Origin: Endozoicomonas_A sp049275935
Lineage (GTDB): Bacteria > Pseudomonadota > Gammaproteobacteria > Pseudomonadales > Endozoicomonadaceae
Assembly (NCBI RefSeq): GCF_049275935.1
Contig: NZ_CP184830.1
Span: 4,092,001-4,156,000 of the forward strand
Reading direction: 5' to 3'
DNA: 64,000 nucleotides
The translations under genes and the position numbers were made by a program. Positions 18,222-25,578 of the stretch are shown one piece after another (position 1 is the stretch's first letter; each line of letters opens with the position of its first letter). The notes under the pieces were generated by a model. That model was not told where the DNA came from. It was given only the letters and a program-made list of their open reading frames with translations, and did no database searches.

Positions 18222-19814
18222 TTAATCAATGCCCTCCGCCAGATTACCTGGGGTCATTTGCGGTCTTAAGAGGTAATACTCCACAAACAGTTTAGGCTTA
18301 TTATCCACATTCACTTTAGTCACGGGCTCGAATTCAAAGAGCCCTAGAAATTCAGCCTGAGGATAGTTCTTTTCAAGCCTTTGTCTGACTTCCTTTGAAT
18401 ATCGCTTGCCATCCGTCATGACAATGATTCCGCCTTTTTTGCGGAAATCTTCTTCTTTCATCCAGAGGCTTTCTGTCGGATTAAGACCAAAAAATGGAAT
18501 GGTTTTGTGATTCTGGCTATACGCCAGCAGCTCAGCAACGTGGTAGTGAAGCCCGCCCAGATAAGGGATATAACCTTCGTTTTCAGGGCGATCTTCCTGG
18601 TGAAATGCCCACAACTCTTCAGCTTTTAGCATTTGGGCCCTGAGAGGCACGAACTCCACTGAATCCGAGTAATCTTCATCAAAGACAGGTTTGAACAGCA
18701 AGTAGCTGCATCTCAATAAAACAAACAATACCCCGGTGAATAAACACCAGAACACCACTTTCTTGAAACGCGGGTAATCGATCAATGGACGAGTCCAGAC
18801 CAGCACCAGCAGCGGCAGCCAGACAAAGTAGGGGGTAGCCCAGCGGGGTACGAGCTTCTCGCCGGTTACCAGTCCAAACAAGAGTGTACAGGCAAATGGA
18901 CCTGTCGCTATGGCGATTAGAAAAACTTTTTTGAAACGATCATAAAGGATAGGGAGCCTGGGAGCTCTGAAAAGGGGGATCATCAAAAGAAAGAATACCA
19001 GGACATTGCCCAGATTATTCTTGATAAAGTTCAGAGGAAATATCAGATGATCCCAGTGTGTACCGGTTCCATAACGCTCACTTTCAACGTAGTTTTCTCC
19101 CAGATAGCTCACTGCTGCAAAGTTGTTGTCCCATAGCCAGTAAAGATGGGGGGAGGCGATAGCCAGTGCGAGAAGCCCACCCAACCATGGGCCAACGGAG
19201 GAAAGTGCGAGTCTGCCTTCGTGGGTAATTAAAAGAACAATAAACAGGGGCGCAAACAAAACGGCCACCTGATATTTAGTCAGAATGGCCAGCCCTGACA
19301 TGACTCCGGTCAGCAGCCAATAAGCCAGGGATTGACGAGTCACTGCAAAATAAAAAGTCAGGGCAAGTAAGGCCCAAATTGGATGCTGAAGCGTGTCCGG
19401 TGTCAGTCTTTCTACCCGGTTACTGTAGAAGAGAATGCCTTGTAACAAAAAGACTGCCAGCAGGGCACCAGCCTCGGTCAAATATTCTCTGGCCAGACGC
19501 CAGACAGCAACAAAAGCAATCACCACAGTAACCTGGGCAAAGAGATAGACAGGCCAGTCGCTGGTATCACTTAAGTTTGAAAAAAAAGCGGCAGTCCAGG
19601 CTGCCAGAGGTGGGTGTTTTTCATACCCCCACTGCCAGAGATTACCCCAGGCGATGCCTTCAAGTGTGTCAGAGTGCAGCGTGTTCCTGACCAACCAGGG
19701 GCCCAGGGTCCAGAAAAACAGCTGAAAAAGGCAGATCAGACCGAGCCAGCGAAAAGGGTGCTTAATGACCATGGAAGAGGGTGAAGACTCGGCAATCATT
19801 GCTTCATTCTGCAC
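18222..19814 (-). CDS. ArnT-like (GT83/PMT) membrane glycosyltransferase
   Basis: 530 residues with about ten or more hydrophobic segments. The N-terminal periplasmic loop carries HSDTLEGIAWG (catalytic-type acidic residues) and YEKHPPLAAW, the hallmark of ArnT/PMT-type enzymes that move a sugar from undecaprenyl phosphate to lipid A or another acceptor at the periplasmic face. A soluble C-terminal domain follows at about 390-530. It is the last gene of a four-gene minus-strand operon and overlaps the preceding deacetylase by 19 bases. The set of GT2, flippase, YdjC deacetylase and ArnT-like transferase parallels the Francisella FlmF2-NaxD-FlmK and Bordetella Lgm systems. Transfer of a deacetylated amino sugar to lipid A is therefore inferred. 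Confidence 0.82.
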   Translation of the reverse strand: MQNEAMIAESSPSSMVIKHPFRWLGLICLFQLFFWTLGPWLVRNTLHSDTLEGIAWGNLWQWGYEKHPPLAAWTAAFFSNLSDTSDWPVYLFAQVTVVIAFVAVWRLAREYLTEAGALLAVFLLQGILFYSNRVERLTPDTLQHPIWALLALTFYFAVTRQSLAYWLLTGVMSGLAILTKYQVAVLFAPLFIVLLITHEGRLALSSVGPWLGGLLALAIASPHLYWLWDNNFAAVSYLGENYVESERYGTGTHWDHLIFPLNFIKNNLGNVLVFFLLMIPLFRAPRLPILYDRFKKVFLIAIATGPFACTLLFGLVTGEKLVPRWATPYFVWLPLLVLVWTRPLIDYPRFKKVVFWCLFTGVLFVLLRCSYLLFKPVFDEDYSDSVEFVPLRAQMLKAEELWAFHQEDRPENEGYIPYLGGLHYHVAELLAYSQNHKTIPFFGLNPTESLWMKEEDFRKKGGIIVMTDGKRYSKEVRQRLEKNYPQAEFLGLFEFEPVTKVNVDNKPKLFVEYYLLRPQMTPGNLAEGID

Positions 19815-20602
19815 AGATCAACTCCTGTTTGTTGACAGTCGGCTAGAAATTGTTGGCTCGATAAATAATCAAACTCTAACTGTCTGGCTTGAGGGTGATC
19901 CAGATTGATGTGGTCGGCAGTTTTACCCGGGTGACACATAATCAGCCCTTTGTCGTATGAATCAGAGAGCCATGCTTTCATTAGGGTGGAATAGTTTTCT
20001 TGCGGTTTCAGTGAATAGACGCCAGCAAAGGAAGTATTGGTATTGATACTCTGGTTGAGCAATTCGCAGTTTAGGCTCTTACTGCCAGAACCTTCAATAA
20101 TGTAGCTTTTCAGGCCACCACCATGACGGATGATGGGTGTAACGCTTCTCACCCAGAAAGAAGGTTCGGGCCTAAAGGTGCGTATTACCGATAACAGGGT
20201 TTCACGTACCATGGGCAGGTGGTGTACGTGCTGATGGCCATCAACAAAGTCGGGGGCTCTGCCGGTAGCGTCGATAAAATACTGATATTGTGCCGTGACT
20301 TCTTCCAGCAGGGCGGTCCGGTCCAATAAGTGAAGATGGCTCTTGATTAAAACCTCATTCAGGCTGGGGAGCCCGTCTACATAGGCGGAACTGAGGCCAT
20401 TGCCTTCAGTTAAATTAAGATGCAGGCCAATATCAACCTTTTCCTGAATGGTCGTCAGGTGGCTTGCCTGCTTTATCCAGTCCGGACCAGTGACCAGACA
20501 ACTGGTGGCCTGAATTCTGCCGAGAATGGCCAGCTCCAGAATAGCTTCCGATACCCCTGGGTGAATCCCGTAATCATCTGCGCACAGTGTTATTCTTTTC
20601 AT
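19796..20602 (-). CDS. YdjC/ChbG-family carbohydrate deacetylase
   Basis: 268 residues. The N-terminal ITLCADDYGIHPGVSEAI holds the paired Asp residues, and DGHQHVHHLP holds the metal-binding His residues of the YdjC/ChbG fold; IGLHLNLTEG is also conserved. These enzymes remove N-acetyl groups from sugars. NaxD of Francisella, a family member, deacetylates undecaprenyl-phosphate-linked GalNAc before transfer to lipid A. The gene overlaps the GtrA-like gene by 4 bases (ATGA) and the transferase gene by 19 bases, so translation is tightly coupled. A lipid-linked amino-sugar substrate is inferred from this context; the exact sugar cannot be told. Confidence 0.85.
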   Translation of the reverse strand: MKRITLCADDYGIHPGVSEAILELAILGRIQATSCLVTGPDWIKQASHLTTIQEKVDIGLHLNLTEGNGLSSAYVDGLPSLNEVLIKSHLHLLDRTALLEEVTAQYQYFIDATGRAPDFVDGHQHVHHLPMVRETLLSVIRTFRPEPSFWVRSVTPIIRHGGGLKSYIIEGSGSKSLNCELLNQSINTNTSFAGVYSLKPQENYSTLMKAWLSDSYDKGLIMCHPGKTADHINLDHPQARQLEFDYLSSQQFLADCQQTGVDLCRMKQ

Positions 20603-20967
20603 TTAAAGGCCCAGTATTTGCTCAGGGTATAAGTGACCAGGGGAATCGTTGCCAGGACGATAAAGCTGGCCATTAGATAATTCAAACCGGTGTAGGTTAA
20701 CAGCAGGGTATAAAGCCCCTGATTGAGCACAAAGCTGCAGAGCAATTGAACCAACAGGAATTTCAGCAGAGTATTGCGAAGTACATGTTGCTTGTGATTA
20801 AAAGTCCACAATGAATGACCCAGGTAACTGACGACAAAGGCCAGAATAAAAGCGGCAGGGTTTGCCAGTAGCGGGTTTACTTGAGTCAGGTCTACCAGAA
20901 GCCAGAGTACAAAAAGGTGAACAGCTGCAGCAGTACTGCCAGTTATAATAAACTTAATCGGCTGCAT
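20599..20967 (-). CDS. GtrA-family small membrane protein (lipid-linked sugar flippase)
   Basis: 122 residues with four predicted transmembrane helices, the size and layout of the GtrA family. GtrA proteins are thought to flip undecaprenyl-phosphate-linked sugars to the periplasm. The family pattern is visible in the N-terminal FIITGSTAAAVHLFVLWLL and in VVSYLGHSLWTFNH. The gene lies between the GT2 glycosyltransferase (14-base overlap) and the deacetylase (4-base overlap), matching the order in which a lipid-linked sugar would be made, flipped and trimmed. Confidence 0.85.
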   Translation of the reverse strand: MQPIKFIITGSTAAAVHLFVLWLLVDLTQVNPLLANPAAFILAFVVSYLGHSLWTFNHKQHVLRNTLLKFLLVQLLCSFVLNQGLYTLLLTYTGLNYLMASFIVLATIPLVTYTLSKYWAFK

Positions 20968-21919
20968 TGCTATCCTTCTGATTCTTGAATCCCAGTTGTC
21001 GCTGTATCAAGTATCTGGGGCGTTTTTTTACTTCACAGAAAATACCGGCAATGTACTCACCCAGTAACCAGAGAGACAATAGCTGTATGCCGCCAATAAA
21101 GGTGATGGCGACAATGACCGTGGGCCAGCCCGGCAAGGGGGCGCCAAGAACAAGAGTTCGAAAGATGATAAAGAGTGCGTAAAACACTGAGATGAAAGAA
21201 ATAATCAGTCCAAGCCCACCGACAATCCTGAGTGGCAAAGTAGTGAATGCTGTAATGCCCGAAAGAGCCAGGCTGGTCAGTTTGCCATAGCCCCAGCCGG
21301 ATTGCCCTGCCAGCCGGTTTCTAACCTGAAAGGGAAGGCCGATGCTCTTGTAACCTACCCAGGCATAGATACCTTTCATAAAGCGACTGCGCTCAGGCAT
21401 GGCTCTGAGGGCATCGACCACTACCTTGTCCAGTAGCCGGAAGTCGCCTGCGTGAGCTGGTACATCAATGCCTGTGCTGGAGTGCATGATTCGGTAGAAA
21501 AATTGTGCGCCTTTCTTTTTCAGGAAAGATTCATTTTCCCTGTCCTGACGGACGCCGTAGACCATCTGGTAACCCTGTTGCCAGTAATCAACAAAAACAG
21601 GGATCATTTCCAGAGGGTGCTGAAAGTCTGCGTCGATCAAAATCACAGCGTCACCGGAAGTGGCATCAATTCCGGCAGTCAGCGCAGTCTCCTTGCCGAA
21701 GTTTCTGGATAACTCAATCAGCTTGATCCTCTCGTCATTACAGAAGGATTCGACCAGTTCGACCGTTTTGTCGGTACTGCCATCATCCACCACAATAATT
21801 TCAAGATGCTCGGTGATCTCTTCAAGCTGTTTAATCAGTGCTTCCATGAACCGACCAATGACCTGGCTTTCATTGAAAACCGGCACCACACAGCTAAGTA
21901 AGAAGTTGTTAGAGGGCAT
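20954..21919 (-). CDS. Undecaprenyl-phosphate glycosyltransferase (GtrB/ArnC/FlmF2-like GT2)
   Basis: 321 residues from the ATG at 21919, which has GGAG a few bases upstream; an extended reading to 21967 lacks a good ribosome-binding site. The N-terminal GT-A fold shows SCVVPVFNE, VVDDGSTDKT, ELSRNFGKE and the metal-binding VILIDADFQHP, all typical of the dolichyl-phosphate mannose synthase/GtrB group. Two C-terminal transmembrane helices follow. It would load a nucleotide sugar onto undecaprenyl phosphate on the cytoplasmic side. It is the first gene of the operon, so the promoter should lie in the region just right of 21967. Confidence 0.88.
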   Translation of the reverse strand: MPSNNFLLSCVVPVFNESQVIGRFMEALIKQLEEITEHLEIIVVDDGSTDKTVELVESFCNDERIKLIELSRNFGKETALTAGIDATSGDAVILIDADFQHPLEMIPVFVDYWQQGYQMVYGVRQDRENESFLKKKGAQFFYRIMHSSTGIDVPAHAGDFRLLDKVVVDALRAMPERSRFMKGIYAWVGYKSIGLPFQVRNRLAGQSGWGYGKLTSLALSGITAFTTLPLRIVGGLGLIISFISVFYALFIIFRTLVLGAPLPGWPTVIVAITFIGGIQLLSLWLLGEYIAGIFCEVKKRPRYLIQRQLGFKNQKDSNAAD

Positions 21920-21967
21920 TTTGTCTCCGGCTCGATAATTTATAGGGTCATGAGTTTCGCTTTCCAT

Positions 21968-22382
21968 CCTTGAACAGGGAGCGATATATCGTACTCATGG
22001 CTACATTTAATTGTTATTATTTATCGGCTTGGCACTCTTTACAGTGAGGCTCAATTCACTAAGCTGCAGGAAAAGAACAAGGTTATTCATCAGTAAAATG
22101 CTTTTTTTCTTGGTGTTGACAGAGCATTCCTGACTCGCGCTTGTGACCAAAAATTGAGCAAAGTTCTACACCATAGTGGTATGGTGTCTCTGAAAAAGCA
22201 AGTTGCGGTCAGAGTTTTAAAGGACTGACTCAGGATTGCGTGAATCCTTGCCCTCATTAGAAGAATCTTTTAGCTGGGGCATTCTGTCAGTTCGGGGCAC
22301 AGAAGCATGACCAATGTCCTGTCGTCTGATACGGTATAGTCCGGATTTTGAGATCATAAACAGACCCTGTGACGGAGTAGCT
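21968..22382. other. Intergenic regulatory region with an inverted repeat
   Basis: A gap of 415 bases between divergent genes with no supported gene. It contains a perfect inverted repeat at 22168-22187 and a possible plus-strand promoter in the same place (TTGAGC at 22154-22159, 17-base spacer, TGGTAT). Confidence 0.4.
22168..22187. promoter_or_regulatory. Perfect inverted repeat, possible operator
   Basis: ACACCATA and TATGGTGT are exact reverse complements separated by GTGG. The repeat overlaps the candidate -10 of the small membrane protein gene, as a repressor site would. No regulator can be assigned. Confidence 0.35.
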
Positions 22383-22700
22383 ATGAGAAAGGAACATCTG
22401 ATTGCCCTGGTATTTGGCTTTGGGATTCTGGCCGTTGCCGCAGGGCTTTATCTGATGCAACCCGCTGATGAACCTGGGCAGGTAGATAGTAACAATGTGC
22501 TTGTTGAGATTCCCTCTGAGCCTGAGGCAGAAACCAGGGCAGCTGAAGACGACGATGATTTCCCGTTGTCCAATAATGGTGATGTAACACGGATTATTAT
22601 TGATGATGAGGCTGGGGATATCGGTGACATTTTGTCTGAAAAGGTTCTGATCAATGACGAAGTGGTAGACCAGAGCGAACTGGATGAGCTGGATCACTGA
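22383..22700 (+). CDS. Small acidic single-pass membrane protein, unknown function
   Basis: 105 residues from the ATG at 22383, which has GGAG about 8 bases upstream. One hydrophobic helix at about residues 6-25 is followed by a strongly acidic, Asp/Glu-rich tail that probably lies in the periplasm. No family is recognised. The coding bias looks normal for the window and the ribosome-binding site is good, so I take it as a real gene. It lies upstream of the candidate regulatory RNA and shares no obvious function with it. Confidence 0.6.
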   Translation: MRKEHLIALVFGFGILAVAAGLYLMQPADEPGQVDSNNVLVEIPSEPEAETRAAEDDDDFPLSNNGDVTRIIIDDEAGDIGDILSEKVLINDEVVDQSELDELDH

Positions 22701-22744
22701 GATATAACGATTATTTACCGAGGCTTATTGATTGATTACAAGAT

Positions 22745-22762
22745 TGTGGGAAATGTCTTACA
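22745..22762 (+). promoter_or_regulatory. GacA-box-like upstream activating site
   Basis: TGTGGG, six bases, then CTTACA. The known GacA/UvrY site is TGTAAG-N6-CTTACA, so the right half is perfect and the left half matches 4 of 6. It lies about 55-70 bases before the inferred start of the candidate Rsm-type RNA, the usual distance for rsmY and rsmZ promoters. Confidence 0.5.
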
Positions 22763-22816
22763 AAGTCTGGTGCTTTCTTCCTGCATTCTGCCCTTCAGCA
22801 GCTTGATATGTTGAAG

Positions 22817-22898
22817 GTGCATGGACAGCAAATTCACACGGATGTGAACCCATCATGGACAGTCGGGTAGTAACCCTGAGTCTCCCCTCAGGGTTTTT
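22817..22898 (+). ncRNA. Candidate RsmX/Y/Z (CsrB-like) small regulatory RNA
   Basis: A transcript of about 80 bases is inferred between a weak -10 (near 22805-22812) and an intrinsic terminator. It carries three GGA motifs. The central one is a textbook CsrA/RsmA site: TTCACA and TGTGAA (22833-22838 and 22843-22848) form a perfect stem with a CGGA loop. ATGGACA occurs at about 22821 and again at about 22855; the first can sit in a small TGC/GCA hairpin. The GacA-box-like element upstream and the terminator at the end complete the layout of an Rsm RNA that titrates the translational repressor CsrA/RsmA. It is short, with fewer GGA sites than most relatives. The start is inferred and no homology was tested. 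Confidence 0.5.
22872..22898 (+). terminator. Intrinsic terminator of the candidate Rsm RNA
   Basis: AACCCTGAG and CTCAGGGTT form a 9-bp perfect stem with a 6-base loop, ending in TTTTT. It lies between genes and fits a small RNA end rather than the distant preceding CDS. Confidence 0.8.
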
Positions 22899-23004
22899 AC
22901 CCAGCCCCTGCCTCTGAATTGATCAGCAATAATCCAGAACCTCAGTGAAGTCTTCTTACCGAGATGTTTGAGCATCTCCCTGAAAGTTGGGATGGATTTA
23001 TAGA

Positions 23005-23847
23005 ATGTCACCCTTCATAGAACCCGAAACCCTGGCAGCCCTGCTAACCGCCCCCGGGGTTGTCGTGCTTGATGCTCGCTTCAGTCTTGCCGACCCCAAA
23101 CTGGGACAGACTCTTTACCGTCAAGGACATCTCCCCGGTTCTCGATACATCGATCTCGAGAAAGATCTGTCTGCTCCATTGGTTCCCGGGAAAACCGGCA
23201 GGCATCCCCTGCCGGAGCCTGAGGTGTTTGCTGAACATTTGAGAACCCTGGGTATCAGCAAAACCACCCATGTGGTTGTTTATGATGACGGTAATCATGC
23301 TATGGCTGCCCGAGCATGGTGGCAATTGCGCTGGGTTGGCGTGGAACCTGTTCAGGTTTTGCATGGTGGTTTCAAAAGATGGTCTGCTGGCTGTTATCCT
23401 GTAACGACTGAAACGCCTGCTATCACCCCCTCTGACTTTATGGCTGATGTTAATCACGGCATGACAGTCTCTGCCAGTGAGGTTATGGAGCAGTTGCAAA
23501 GTCCGGTTTTTCGTTTAATAGATGCCCGTGCTCCTGAGCGTTTTGCCGGAGAATCAGAGCCTCTTGACAGTAAAGCAGGTCATATTCCCGGGGCGATCTG
23601 TTATCCATTCACTTCCAATATGGATAATTCAGGTTCTTTTCTTTCCATAGAACAGTTACGAAAACAGTTGGGAGTTCTGATGGTCGATGGACTGGAGCCC
23701 GTGTTTTACTGTGGCTCGGGTGTTACTGCCTGTCATAACCTTCTGGCTATGGAATACGCTGGTATGCCAGCTGCCAAACTCTTTCCGGGTTCATGGAGTG
23801 AGTGGATTACTGATGACAGCAGGCCGGTAGCAACCGGTTTGCGTTGA
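23005..23847 (+). CDS. sseA: 3-mercaptopyruvate/thiosulfate sulfurtransferase (SseA-like)
   Basis: 280 residues from the ATG at 23005, which has a GGGATGGA ribosome-binding region; a TTG six codons earlier is less likely. Two rhodanese domains are visible: an N-terminal inactive one (LDARFSLADP, GHLPGSRYIDLEKD) and a C-terminal catalytic one with RLIDARAPERF and the active-site loop YCGSGVTA. That loop form is the one typical of mercaptopyruvate sulfurtransferases. It transfers sulfane sulfur from 3-mercaptopyruvate to thiols or cyanide in the cytoplasm. It appears to be monocistronic. Confidence 0.88.
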   Translation: MSPFIEPETLAALLTAPGVVVLDARFSLADPKLGQTLYRQGHLPGSRYIDLEKDLSAPLVPGKTGRHPLPEPEVFAEHLRTLGISKTTHVVVYDDGNHAMAARAWWQLRWVGVEPVQVLHGGFKRWSAGCYPVTTETPAITPSDFMADVNHGMTVSASEVMEQLQSPVFRLIDARAPERFAGESEPLDSKAGHIPGAICYPFTSNMDNSGSFLSIEQLRKQLGVLMVDGLEPVFYCGSGVTACHNLLAMEYAGMPAAKLFPGSWSEWITDDSRPVATGLR

Positions 23848-23945
23848 ACCCTGTGTCTTTTGGACTGGATGTTATCATCACAAGCGGCTATTGACTGAAC
23901 TCTGTATACTCTGCTCTTTTCAGTGAATGCGTTAAGGGCAGAGAG

Positions 23946-24866
23946 ATGGGCAGCAGTTATAGATTCCCGATTGGCACGCCTGGTCAAGTATGGGGCAAGG
24001 AAGAACGTAAAGTCTGGTATGAACAAACCACCATCAAGCGTGAATACCAAAGGGAAGTCGTGCCCAAAATAATGGCTTTGAAAGAGCATTATGATGTTGA
24101 GCAGTATGGTGCCCTCTCCTACGATGTTGAGCGTTTTCCTTTGTATGCCATCAGGAGTCGAAACTGGAACACTGACAAGCCCGTTGTTCTGGTGACCGGT
24201 GGAGTCCACGGCTATGAAACCAGTGGTGTTCACGGTGCGTTAAAATTTCTGGAAGTTGAGGCTAAAAACTTTGTAAGCCACTTCAATATCCTGGTGGCGC
24301 CCTGCATCAGCCCCTGGGGTTATGAAACCATCAATCGCTGGAATCCCAATGCCATTGATCCTAATCGTTCCTTCTACAAAGACAGCCCGGCAGAAGAGTC
24401 CACCAACTTGATGAAACTGTTGGCAGGTTTGGAGCAGGAAGTATTGGTTCATATTGATCTGCATGAAACTACGGATACGGATGAAACTGAATTTCGTCCT
24501 GCTCTGGCAGCAAGGGATGGCAAAGGCTATGTGGAAGAGGGAATACCGGATGGTTTCTACACAGTGGCTGATACCGAAAACCCTGTTCCCGAATTCCAGA
24601 AGGCGGTGATTGATTCCGTCAGACAGGTGACGCACATTGCACCCGCAGACGATCAGGGAAAAATTATTGGCTCCCCGGTGATTCAGGAAGGTGTGATCCA
24701 CTATCCTATGAAAAAGCTGGGTCTTTGTGGTGGTATAACAGACTGCAGGTTTGGCACCACGACTGAAGTTTATCCGGACAGCCCAAAAGTAACTGACGAA
24801 GAGTGCAATGATGCCCAGGTGGCGGCTATTGTCGGCAGTCTCAATTATGTAATGGGTCAGCTCTGA
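23946..24866 (+). CDS. M14-family metallopeptidase/deacylase-like protein
   Basis: 306 residues. The zinc-binding pattern of M14 enzymes is present: GGVHGYETSG supplies His and Glu, and VHIDLHETTD supplies the second His. NPNAIDPNRSF resembles the Asn-Arg substrate-binding segment of the aspartoacylase/carboxypeptidase group. It lacks a signal peptide and is probably cytoplasmic. Its substrate may be a small peptide or an N-acyl amino acid; the sequence does not decide between them. The N-terminal 60 residues are unlike classical carboxypeptidases. The neighbour is convergent. Confidence 0.75.
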   Translation: MGSSYRFPIGTPGQVWGKEERKVWYEQTTIKREYQREVVPKIMALKEHYDVEQYGALSYDVERFPLYAIRSRNWNTDKPVVLVTGGVHGYETSGVHGALKFLEVEAKNFVSHFNILVAPCISPWGYETINRWNPNAIDPNRSFYKDSPAEESTNLMKLLAGLEQEVLVHIDLHETTDTDETEFRPALAARDGKGYVEEGIPDGFYTVADTENPVPEFQKAVIDSVRQVTHIAPADDQGKIIGSPVIQEGVIHYPMKKLGLCGGITDCRFGTTTEVYPDSPKVTDEECNDAQVAAIVGSLNYVMGQL

Positions 24867-24960
24867 CTATGAGCCTGCGTTTCCTGCAGCAGGCAATGAC
24901 GGCAGGAAACATCAACCGCAAACAAGCTTCAAGACAGCTTCAGATTGACAGGCTACAGGA

Positions 24961-25197
24961 TCACCGGCGCAGCGGCGTCAGCTCGCGAATGTCTTTTTCC
25001 ATAGCCAGCTTACTGACGACCTGGTTCTGGCTGGTAAAGCCTGAGACAGACATTTTGACTTCGTAGTGGCCTCGCTCCGGAACCAGTTCAGCAGAAAAGT
25101 TGCTGATCTTGAGGCCCTCTTCTGCACTGGAGTTCAATACTTTCTCAAGGCTGTCGAGGCTACCTGTCGTGACCAGTCTGAGTTTGAGTTCGCTCAC
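24961..25197 (-). CDS. Small stand-alone ACT-like domain protein
   Basis: 78 residues forming one predicted beta-alpha-beta-beta-alpha-beta unit, the ACT fold. The layout (SLEKVLNSSAEEGLKI, then VKMSVSGF, then VSKLAMEKDIREL) recalls IlvM, the small regulatory subunit of acetolactate synthase, and the ACT tail of MgtC. No partner catalytic gene is adjacent, so amino-acid sensing is only inferred. GGAG lies just upstream of the GTG start. The gene sits directly behind an attenuator-like leader (leader ORF, then terminator), which supports a link to amino-acid supply. Confidence 0.65.
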   Translation of the reverse strand: MSELKLRLVTTGSLDSLEKVLNSSAEEGLKISNFSAELVPERGHYEVKMSVSGFTSQNQVVSKLAMEKDIRELTPLRR

Positions 25198-25228
25198 TGT
25201 CTTCTCCTTTTTTTCGTGACGCTTTATT

Positions 25229-25270
25229 TCGCAGTGGCAAAAAAAAAGCCCCCGGACCTTCTCTTGGTGC
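25229..25270 (-). terminator. Attenuator-type terminator upstream of ACT gene
   Basis: On the minus strand AGCCCCCG and CGGGGGCT form a strong stem followed by nine T residues. It lies between a minus-strand promoter and the ACT gene, with no complete gene ahead of it except a short leader ORF. The 5' arm (CCCCGC) can alternatively pair with GCGGGG inside the leader ORF, giving a possible antiterminator. Confidence 0.7.
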
Positions 25271-25295
25271 GGGGGCTGTGTTTTCTGCTTTTAAG

Positions 25296-25373
25296 CTATC
25301 CACGACAGACCCCGCGACACATAATAATGCCGCGTTTCATAATGGTTTTGGTCATGGATCGTGTGGAATTCAT
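25296..25373 (-). CDS. Putative 25-residue leader peptide of the ACT gene attenuator
   Basis: An ATG-to-TAG ORF of 25 residues lies between a good promoter and the attenuator terminator. It contains a Thr/Ile/Met-rich centre and an Arg/Cys/Gly-rich end (about MTKTIMKRGIIMCRG). The GCGGGG that could pair with the terminator arm lies in its last codons, so ribosome position could decide between antitermination and termination. No strong Shine-Dalgarno sequence is visible, and the control amino acid is uncertain; Ile is the leading candidate because of the Ile-Ile pair. Confidence 0.4.
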   Translation of the reverse strand: MNSTRSMTKTIMKRGIIMCRGVCRG

Positions 25374-25407
25374 GGTCGCTAATGCACCAGGCTAAATTTC
25401 AGTGCAC

Positions 25408-25437
25408 TGTATACCAAATTTTTCAATTGTGTGTAAA
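25408..25437 (-). promoter_or_regulatory. Sigma-70-type promoter for leader/ACT transcript
   Basis: Read on the minus strand, TTTACA (-35, 25432-25437), an 18-base spacer and TATACA (-10, 25408-25413) precede the leader ORF by about 35 bases. Confidence 0.5.
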
Positions 25438-25578
25438 GGCTTTTTGTTGAAAGGCTGAAAGTAAAAAACAGGCTATTCTTTTTGATACAAGTTCGATAGA
25501 GATTGGGCTTTGTCCAGTGATTTCATGTAAAATGGCCTGTTATGTTCATGAAGAAATACGACGCCCCGAGAGGAGCAA

